A stretch of 52,939 nt of DNA from an uncultured Chlorobiaceae bacterium (GTDB taxonomy: Bacteria > Bacteroidota > Chlorobiia > Chlorobiales > Chlorobiaceae), in contig CAIPKT010000126.1 of assembly GCA_903865705.1 (NCBI GenBank), forward strand, positions 1 to 52,939, written 5' to 3'. The position numbers and the translations under genes were made by a program. Positions 47,602-52,939 of the stretch are shown here, piece after piece. The notes under the pieces were generated by a model. That model was not told the DNA's origin and did not search any database. It worked only from the letters and a program-made list of their open reading frames with translations. Numbering within the stretch: position 1 is the stretch's first letter; the number at the start of each line of letters is the position of its first letter.

Positions 47602-48832
47602 AGAGGAAAAGGTATGGGTATGGCTTGACGACCCGGCTTTCGGGTCTCTGCAGCAGATCGGCACACTCTCCCGTGGAGCTCGGGGTAGTGTCCGCTTTGT
47701 TTATAAACCAGCATGGCTCAAGCAGGTCAACGCATTTCCGCTCGATCCAGAGCTTGACCTCTCGGCGGGAGATTTCTTTCCGGAGGGCTCCAATTTCGGA
47801 GTCTTCATGGATTCATGTCCCGATCGCTGGGGCCAACTCCTGATGAAACGGAGGGAGGCGATCGAGGCAAAAGAGGAGGGGCGCACACCAAGATCTCTTG
47901 GCCCATGGGATTTCCTGTTGGGAGTCCAGGACTGCACACGCATGGGCGCCTTGCGCTTCAGCCGCCCCGGCGAGTTGCTCTATCTTGCCAACGAAGCATT
48001 ATCCGCTCCACCGGTAGCAAGAATTGCTGAGTTGCAGGAGGTGGCCTTTGAGTTGACAAGAAAAAAGCAGGATGACCTCGGTAAAATCAAAGAGTGGCTG
48101 AAGGTTCTTGTCGCCCCCGGTTCGTCACTTGGCGGTGCTCGTCCCAAAGCAAATCTGGTCGATGAAGATGGTGCTCTCTGGATTGCCAAATTCCCTTCAG
48201 CCGATGATGACTACGATGTCGCCCTCTGGGAAAAGCTGCTGCATGAACTGGCACACCAATGCCATATCACGGTTCCCGAGGCTCGCCTCATGCAGATTGG
48301 CAAAGGATACCATACCTTTATGGTAAAACGATTTGACAGATCCGACAGCCATCGCCGATTTTTTGCCTCAGCCATGACCATGCTTCACCATACCGACACC
48401 GATGATGCCAGTTACCTGGAACTTGCAGAATTTCTCTCCACCTACGGCGAAGCCGACCACATAGCCCGTGAACTCGAAGAGCTGTTCACCAGAGTGGTGT
48501 TCAACATCGCCACAGCCAACCGCGATGACCATCTGCGCAATCATGGCTTCATCCGCACCCCCTCAGGATGGCGACTGGCACCCGCTTTCGACATGAATCC
48601 CTCCTTCAGAAAGTCAGAGCACGTCCTGTCACTTGACCTCTATAACCGCCAACCGGATTTTAAGATCGCGATTGCCACTGCAGGATATTACCGGATGGAG
48701 AACGCACGTGCTGTAAACATCGTCAATGAAGTGTTCTCGGTGGTGAACGAGTGGAAAGTTTGTGCGAGACGTCTTGGGTTTAGCGGGCAGGAGTGCTCGG
48801 AGGCGGAGCATTTGTTTTGTTGCGGCAACTGA
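47588..48832 (+). CDS. HipA-like serine/threonine kinase toxin
   Basis: A 414-residue HipA-family kinase. N-terminal subdomain: VWVWLDDPAFGSLQQIGTLS and FFPEGSNFGVFMDSCPDRWG. The ATP-binding part is GSSLGGARPKANLVDEDGAL with WIAKFPSADDDYDV. Catalytic residues appear as Asp313 and Asn318 in NRDDHLRNHGF and Asp335 in LAPAFDMNPS, matching D309, N314 and D332 of E. coli HipA. All are present, so it should be active; E. coli HipA phosphorylates glutamyl-tRNA synthetase. The open frame extends to 47369, but ATG 47588, overlapping hipB, gives the family start. Confidence 0.85.
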   Translation: MAKHEEEKVWVWLDDPAFGSLQQIGTLSRGARGSVRFVYKPAWLKQVNAFPLDPELDLSAGDFFPEGSNFGVFMDSCPDRWGQLLMKRREAIEAKEEGRTPRSLGPWDFLLGVQDCTRMGALRFSRPGELLYLANEALSAPPVARIAELQEVAFELTRKKQDDLGKIKEWLKVLVAPGSSLGGARPKANLVDEDGALWIAKFPSADDDYDVALWEKLLHELAHQCHITVPEARLMQIGKGYHTFMVKRFDRSDSHRRFFASAMTMLHHTDTDDASYLELAEFLSTYGEADHIARELEELFTRVVFNIATANRDDHLRNHGFIRTPSGWRLAPAFDMNPSFRKSEHVLSLDLYNRQPDFKIAIATAGYYRMENARAVNIVNEVFSVVNEWKVCARRLGFSGQECSEAEHLFCCGN

Positions 48833-48887
48833 CAACACCGCAAACTCGCGAATGCTGCCTGCGCTGGTTGGCACTCAAGTTTTAGTG

Positions 48888-48950
48888 ACTTCCAACAGCA
48901 AATCATTCCTGAAAATGCTGATACATTGTATAGCGAAATACTCAATCCCC
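48888..48950 (+). repeat. 63-bp direct repeat, copy 1
   Basis: Bases 48888-48950 match 49641-49703 at 51 of 63 positions without gaps (81%), starting near CCAACAGCAAATCA and ending CTCAATCCCC. Copy 2 includes the last bases of the YfhO-family gene. This copy is in the gap after hipA and looks like a decayed duplicate of that gene end. Confidence 0.75.
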
Positions 48951-49118
48951 CCCTCTTACGCCAGTCAGGAAAAAAGCGGAGGCATTTTTCAAGCCAGAAT
49001 TACGCCCAATAACTTATATTTGAAAAAAGCGGGGTAATGCTTATGACAATTCCAATGTTGGGCAGGTCATAACCAAATTATTCGCCGCAAAAAGGCACAT
49101 GAAAGGAGCTCTACAAAA

Positions 49119-49160
49119 ATGAGCCCGGTTTGGAAAAGGGAGATAATACCAAGCCAATGA
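49119..49160 (+). CDS. Possible 13-residue leader peptide before the antitoxin
   Basis: ATG 49119 is preceded at 10 nt by a strong Shine-Dalgarno, AAAGGAG (49102-49108). It encodes MSPVWKREIIPSQ and stops at 49158-49160, overlapping the antitoxin ATG 49157 by the ATGA pattern. This suggests translational coupling to the antitoxin gene, which itself has no good ribosome site. No homology can be claimed for so short a peptide. Confidence 0.35.
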   Translation: MSPVWKREIIPSQ

Positions 49161-49381
49161 CAATAAATAAAATTGAATCAGAAGCTCTCAATCTGGATAT
49201 GCTCTCCAGAGGCAGGCTTGTTGGAAAGCTGCTCTTGAGTCTGGACGAGCCAACAGTGTCGGAAGTCGAACAACTTTGGCTGGATGAAGCTGAAAGACGA
49301 CTTAATGATTTTCGTGCAGGGAAGGTTCACGGTATTTCTGGTAACGAAGTATTCAAAAGAGCGATAAGCGAGTTGTCATGA
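49157..49381 (+). CDS. Addiction module component (Unstab_antitox family) antitoxin
   Basis: A 74-residue protein of the putative addiction module component family (TIGR02574-like): LNLDMLSRGRLVGKLLLSLD followed by EVEQLWLDEAERRLNDFRAG and KVHGISGNEVFKRAISELS. The pattern L..RG.L...LL.SLD then E..W..EA..R...ARSG is distinctive. It is intact, and the stop overlaps the start of a RelE/ParE-type toxin frame by 4 nt. The toxin is truncated (49378-49565), so this is now an orphan antitoxin. Confidence 0.8.
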   Translation: MTINKIESEALNLDMLSRGRLVGKLLLSLDEPTVSEVEQLWLDEAERRLNDFRAGKVHGISGNEVFKRAISELS

Positions 49382-49565
49382 ACTTCGAATTCTTGCCGGA
49401 AGCAGATGAAGAGTTTCGGGAGGCTTCCCGCTACCGAAAGTACTCTTTCATTTTCCTTATAGCTTGTTCTATTCCATTGAATCCGATTTAATTTTGATAG
49501 TCGCTGTCGCCCATCAAAAAAGGCGCCCAACATACTGGCGAAGCAGATTAAAACGTATGGAATAA
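49378..49565 (+). pseudogene. RelE/ParE-type toxin, internally deleted
   Basis: The reading frame starts MNFEFLPEADEEFREASRY, the usual toxin N-terminus, then runs into unrelated codons and stops. The other conserved end reappears in a shifted frame: PKVLFHFPYSLFYSIESDLI followed by LIVAVAHQKRRPTYW and a stop at 49563-49565. Between these two blocks an intact toxin has about 40 further residues, so a deletion with a frameshift has removed the middle. It is coupled by ATGA overlap to the antitoxin gene. It cannot make a working toxin as read. Confidence 0.75.
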
Positions 49566-49640
49566 GACTTTCACCCATAGTACATCCCTATAAATCATAT
49601 CCGATAACACTCTTGTGCAGTGACACTCAGATTTCGAACA

Positions 49641-49703
49641 ATTTCCAACAGCAAATCAAGCATGGAAATGGTGGTACATTTTATTGCGGAACCCTCAATC
49701 CCC
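49641..49703 (+). repeat. 63-bp direct repeat, copy 2
   Basis: The partner of the copy at 48888-48950 (51 of 63 identical). Bases 49681-49703 of this copy are the 3' end of the YfhO-family gene, read on the opposite strand. The two copies bracket the orphan antitoxin and broken toxin. Confidence 0.75.
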
Positions 49704-52245
49704 AAAACGGCATCCCTACAATCGCTCCCCCCGCCACCATCAGCAGCGCAAAAGCAAAGGCAGCGAGCGATATCCTTTTGCCGGTGTCAAAACTGCTTCT
49801 GTCATACTGAAAGCTTACTTCCTGGCTGCCAGCAGGCACCACAACACCGCGCAGCAAACCGTTCACCTTCACCATTGAGGCTTCCCGGCCGTCGATCTGC
49901 GCCTTCCACCGCAATGGGTAATAAAGCTCGCTGACAACCAGAAATGCTTCACCGGGCGCAGCAACTTTCACAACCATTGACTCGGCTTTTGCATCGAGAG
50001 AGGTGACTGTTGCCGGTGCAAAGAGTCGGGCGCCTTTCCAGAGTGAACCATCGACGAAAGCCTCACCTGCAGGGGCCTGATCATCAAGAATCCGGGCAAC
50101 GAGTTCATCGTTGCTTTTCAGGGCGGTCACGCGGTTGGCGAACCATGCTCTTGGGGCTGTTTGCTGAAGGCGGTAGACAGAAGCGGTGACCGGGCCGCTG
50201 GCCAGTTGCAGTTCGCCGCTTTTGACCAGCTCAAGGGCGGGATGCTCGATGGGTTGAGAGGTGATGATGTAGCCGACATTGAGCATCCGCATGACATTGA
50301 GGCTTGCGAGGTTCTCTGTTTTTGAGAGAAACTCTTCATAGAGCTTGAGCTTGGCGGGATGATAACCGCCGACAGACTCGATACCGAAAAGGGCGAACTT
50401 GTTCTCAGTAAAGAGTTCACCTGCGGGATAGATTCTGAAGGGCCCTTTCTGAGAGGCAAGGTAGCGGGTGATATCGTCGGGCTGAAAAGCGCGCTTTACC
50501 GTGCGGCTTTCGGCATAGAGCGGAGAACGCAGGGAGTCGGCTGAGGGATACACAATCTGCACGTCGAGCCAGAGCAGATCGCCAAGCGCAAAGAAAATGA
50601 GCAGCAAGGCCGAAATATTGTTGGATAGCTTGCCCTTAATGGTGAGCCAGAGCACTCCTGCTGCGAGAGAAAGTACCAGCAAAAGGGTCCAGAAACTACC
50701 TGTCAGGCTCTCCCAGCGCACTTTATTGATCATGAAGGCAAGGTCAAAACTTCCAACTTGTGGCTCTGGAAACGTCGAACGGAAGAGGCTCTCAAGCGGC
50801 TGCTCAAAAGCAAGGAAAAGAAGAAGGGTGACGGCGAGAATCAGCGCTCCGATCCTGAGCGGTTTCAGCAGGCGCTGACGCTGGGGCTCGCGCTGCAGCA
50901 GGTTAAGAAGTTCATGGAGGCCTGCAGCAGCAAGAAAAGAGAGCAGCAGGTAAACCATGATAAGCGCCATAGAGGGTACCCTGAATCTGCTGAAAAGAGG
51001 CGCAAAATGGTAAAAGAGATCGAAAACCGGGCTAAAAAAACTGCCGAAGGAGAGCAGCAGCGCGAGCAGCAAACCGCCAGCAAAAAACCAGGTCAGCGGT
51101 TCTTTTTTGCGCAGAACGCCACCCGCAACGGCGAGCAGCAGCACCACAATACCGGCATAGTGCGGAAAATCGGTAAAGGGCATGAAGCCCCAATAGGTCA
51201 CTCCGCCAAATCCGAAAGCTTCCGGCAGCAGAAAGGTGAGCAACTCCAGAGGGTGCATCGACCAGAGAGTCGCATACTCCCACGCTGAGCCGCCTCCCTG
51301 TGCAGCCATTCCCCTCACAGAATATGCCGCATATTCAGAAGCCGGCAAATAAATCGCTGCCGACATGGCAACCCCGCAACCCAACGCCAAAACAAACAAC
51401 AAAAACACCCAAACCCTCCCGTATGGGCCGCACTTGTGGCTGCCCTCATCAACGCCCCAAAAATCGACTTTCTCCCCATCACCACCTGCGCGTCCACTCG
51501 CATCGCCTATACGCCCTTCCCCATGAACACCCGCGTGCCCGACAGCCCCGTCACCGCCCGGCACAACCGCGCTCATCCCTGAAACACCCGCTCTTATTTC
51601 CGGCACCCTGCGCCTGAACAAAAACAGCACAACAGCCAGCAACACCACAAGCATCCACGAATACCAGGCAATCTGCACATGTGAGCGCTGCAGCTGAAAA
51701 CCGGCAATGAGCGCCAGAACCCCGGCATCGGCAAGCCCACCACGCTGAATGAGCCGCATGGTAGCCCAAAGCATCCAGGGCATATAGGCCACCGTCATAA
51801 GCTGGCTTCCGTGACCATGCACCAGCATGGCCGTCATATAGGGGTTAAGCATGAAAACCGCTCCGCCAAACGAGGCGGCGAGAATAGCGATACCATACTG
51901 GCGAAGAAAAAAGAAAACTCCCAACCCGGCAAAGACAAGATGAAGCAGTTGCAGCACCACGCCGTCAATATGGAAGAAATTGAAAACAACGTTAGGGTAA
52001 TAGAGGCCGCTGAGATAGCTGAATGCCTCGACAGTTGGCATCCCCGAAAAGAGCCAAGGCTGCCAGAGCGGATAGTTGCCCGTTGCAGCCTGAAGCCGGT
52101 CAAGCGCTATTGTCGAAGCTTGGGGAATCAGTGAATCGGGCGCAATGAGAATCTTTGACTGAAACACAAGCGGATAAAAAAGCAGCAGAACCAGTATGGT
52201 GTAACCGCCAAAAACAGTGAGTAACAGGAGAATCTTTTTCTTCAC
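49681..52245 (-). CDS. YfhO-family multispanning membrane protein
   Basis: An 854-residue GT-C-like membrane protein of the YfhO family, known in Firmicutes for glycosylating lipoteichoic acid and in other phyla of unknown substrate. It has about 12-13 helices; conserved features are LIPQASTIALDRLQAATGNY with PLWQPWLFSGMPTVEAF near the N-terminus, and a periplasmic C-terminal domain (RAWFANRVTALKSNDELVAR; FLVVSELYYPLRWKAQIDGR). A glycine-rich, hydrophilic insert lies at about residues 213-275 between two helices. The start is GTG at 52245. It follows the flippase by 4 nt and probably shares its transcript. Confidence 0.85.
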   Translation of the reverse strand: MKKKILLLLTVFGGYTILVLLLFYPLVFQSKILIAPDSLIPQASTIALDRLQAATGNYPLWQPWLFSGMPTVEAFSYLSGLYYPNVVFNFFHIDGVVLQLLHLVFAGLGVFFFLRQYGIAILAASFGGAVFMLNPYMTAMLVHGHGSQLMTVAYMPWMLWATMRLIQRGGLADAGVLALIAGFQLQRSHVQIAWYSWMLVVLLAVVLFLFRRRVPEIRAGVSGMSAVVPGGDGAVGHAGVHGEGRIGDASGRAGGDGEKVDFWGVDEGSHKCGPYGRVWVFLLFVLALGCGVAMSAAIYLPASEYAAYSVRGMAAQGGGSAWEYATLWSMHPLELLTFLLPEAFGFGGVTYWGFMPFTDFPHYAGIVVLLLAVAGGVLRKKEPLTWFFAGGLLLALLLSFGSFFSPVFDLFYHFAPLFSRFRVPSMALIMVYLLLSFLAAAGLHELLNLLQREPQRQRLLKPLRIGALILAVTLLLFLAFEQPLESLFRSTFPEPQVGSFDLAFMINKVRWESLTGSFWTLLLVLSLAAGVLWLTIKGKLSNNISALLLIFFALGDLLWLDVQIVYPSADSLRSPLYAESRTVKRAFQPDDITRYLASQKGPFRIYPAGELFTENKFALFGIESVGGYHPAKLKLYEEFLSKTENLASLNVMRMLNVGYIITSQPIEHPALELVKSGELQLASGPVTASVYRLQQTAPRAWFANRVTALKSNDELVARILDDQAPAGEAFVDGSLWKGARLFAPATVTSLDAKAESMVVKVAAPGEAFLVVSELYYPLRWKAQIDGREASMVKVNGLLRGVVVPAGSQEVSFQYDRSSFDTGKRISLAAFAFALLMVAGGAIVGMPFWGLRVPQ

Positions 52246-52249
52246 AGAA

Positions 52250-52939
52250 TTATCGCTTTAGTGCCTTGGTAAAAAAAGGTAAGTACTTTAAGGTAAGCTC
52301 TCTCTCCTCCTCTTCCAATTTCAGGAGCAGCATCAATGCCGCAAAGCTGCCCAGCGAGAGCAGTGCTGCAACCGCAAGACCGGCTAAGGAGGGAAGGGTG
52401 AGCAGCCACGGGCGCACGGCCATGAGGAGAAGCGAAGCAGAGAGGCCTGCTGCAAGTGGTTTCCATAACGCTTTCCCAAAGGGATGTATTTTCAAAAGAC
52501 GACGAATTTCAACAAGACGCAGAGCGGAGAGCATCAAAAAGAGGAGCAGTGTGGCGAGGGCGGCACCGTTGATGCCCATCCGTGGGATCAGGAACAGATT
52601 CAGGAGCACCTGCAAGCCGAGGGCACCGAGAGCGTTGAAGAGACTAAGCCTGGCATAGCCGGTCATGGCGAGTACCGTTGCAGAGAGACCGAAACTTGCC
52701 TGCAGGAATGAAGCACCTGTCAGCAAAAGCAACGTGACTGCTCCTCCTGCTGCAAACCGGGCGCCGAAAATCGAGAGCACCAGTTCAGGAAACACCATAA
52801 AAAGTATGGCAGGCGGAATAACAACCGTTACAATCCAGCGCGTCACCATCTTGTAGATCCGCCCTATCTCCTCATTCTGCTTCCCCATATGCAATTCGGC
52901 AATCATGGGAGCCGCAATGCCCGTAAATGCAAGGAGCAC
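52250..52939 (-). CDS. Polysaccharide biosynthesis (MOP/MATE) flippase, C-terminal part
   Basis: The last 229 residues of a membrane protein that continues past the window edge. It shows paired helices and typical Wzx/MurJ-like segments: FPELVLSIFGARFAAGGAVT, LGALGLQVLLNLFLIPRMGI with NGAALATLLLFLMLSALRLV. This is the Polysacc_synt_C pattern of flippases moving lipid-linked sugars. The N-terminus is missing, so the true start is unknown. It is followed at 4 nt by the YfhO-family gene. Confidence 0.82.
   Translation of the reverse strand: MLLAFTGIAAPMIAELHMGKQNEEIGRIYKMVTRWIVTVVIPPAILFMVFPELVLSIFGARFAAGGAVTLLLLTGASFLQASFGLSATVLAMTGYARLSLFNALGALGLQVLLNLFLIPRMGINGAALATLLLFLMLSALRLVEIRRLLKIHPFGKALWKPLAAGLSASLLLMAVRPWLLTLPSLAGLAVAALLSLGSFAALMLLLKLEEEERELTLKYLPFFTKALKR

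Noticed and set aside
48815-48845. TTGCGG/CCGCAA hairpin at the hipA end
   Set aside because: Six-bp stem with a long loop overlapping the stop and no U-tract.
46612-52939. CRISPR array or prophage at the right edge
   Set aside because: There are no regularly spaced repeats and no phage structural, integrase or transposase genes.

Overview
The window reads as chromosomal DNA of a green sulfur bacterium (Chlorobiaceae; Chlorobium/Pelodictyon type). The main reason is the dark-operative protochlorophyllide reductase operon bchN-bchB-bchL next to bchJ. The GlgA, BchB and ribosomal proteins also look Chlorobi-like, and the ribosomal superoperon is intact. Most of the DNA is core chromosome on the minus strand. 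Accessory material sits at the two edges.

Left edge (1-4050): the 3' end of a peroxiredoxin-like gene, a HigB/HigA-type toxin-antitoxin pair with a palindrome directly abutting the toxin start codon, and a large membrane-anchored CHASE-PAS-PAS-GAF-HD-GYP protein predicted to degrade c-di-GMP. Then comes ndk (+), with a symmetrical terminator shared with the convergent cluster.

4840-15095 (minus): nine closely spaced genes (gaps of about 5-50 nt) transcribed in the order glgA, gmhB-like, hemW, DUF2723 membrane protein, lpxA, ROK sugar kinase, comF-like, rsmE, AI-2E/PerM transporter. The cluster mixes glycogen, envelope, haem and rRNA-modification functions.

15221-23115: an Ig-like lipoprotein gene and bchJ (+) converge on bchL across a second bidirectional terminator. 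The minus-strand run is engB, purA, a thiamine-binding (MTH1187) protein, then bchN-bchB-bchL. cysS (+), manC (-) and rsmG (+) follow.

26649-46611 (minus): the str, S10, spc and alpha operons in one continuous run: rpsL-rpsG-fusA-tuf, terminator, rpsJ-rplC-rplD-rplW-rplB-rpsS-rplV-rpsC-rplP-rpmC-rpsQ-rplN, tRNA-Gly, rplX-rplE-rpsN-rpsH-rplF-rplR-rpsE-rpmD-rplO-secY-map-infA-rpmJ-rpsM-rpsK-rpsD-rpoA-rplQ. Points of note are a tRNA-Gly(UCC) embedded between rplN and rplX, a strong terminator hairpin between tuf and rpsJ, non-AUG starts for rpsJ, rpsC and infA, and a final terminator stem that lies partly inside the 3' end of convergent rsmG.

Right edge (46612-52939): an accessory pocket with a HipB/HipA pair, a short Walker-A remnant, an antitoxin of the 'addiction module component' family followed by an internally deleted RelE/ParE-type toxin, and an 81%-identical 63-bp direct repeat flanking that module. 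It is followed by a YfhO-family membrane protein with an odd glycine-rich insert and the C-terminal part of a polysaccharide flippase. I saw no CRISPR array, rRNA gene or intact transposase. I did not find a convincing wholly new system. The most unusual items are the tRNA inside the ribosomal operon, the tuf/rpsJ hairpin, and the three toxin-antitoxin loci with their operator and decay features.
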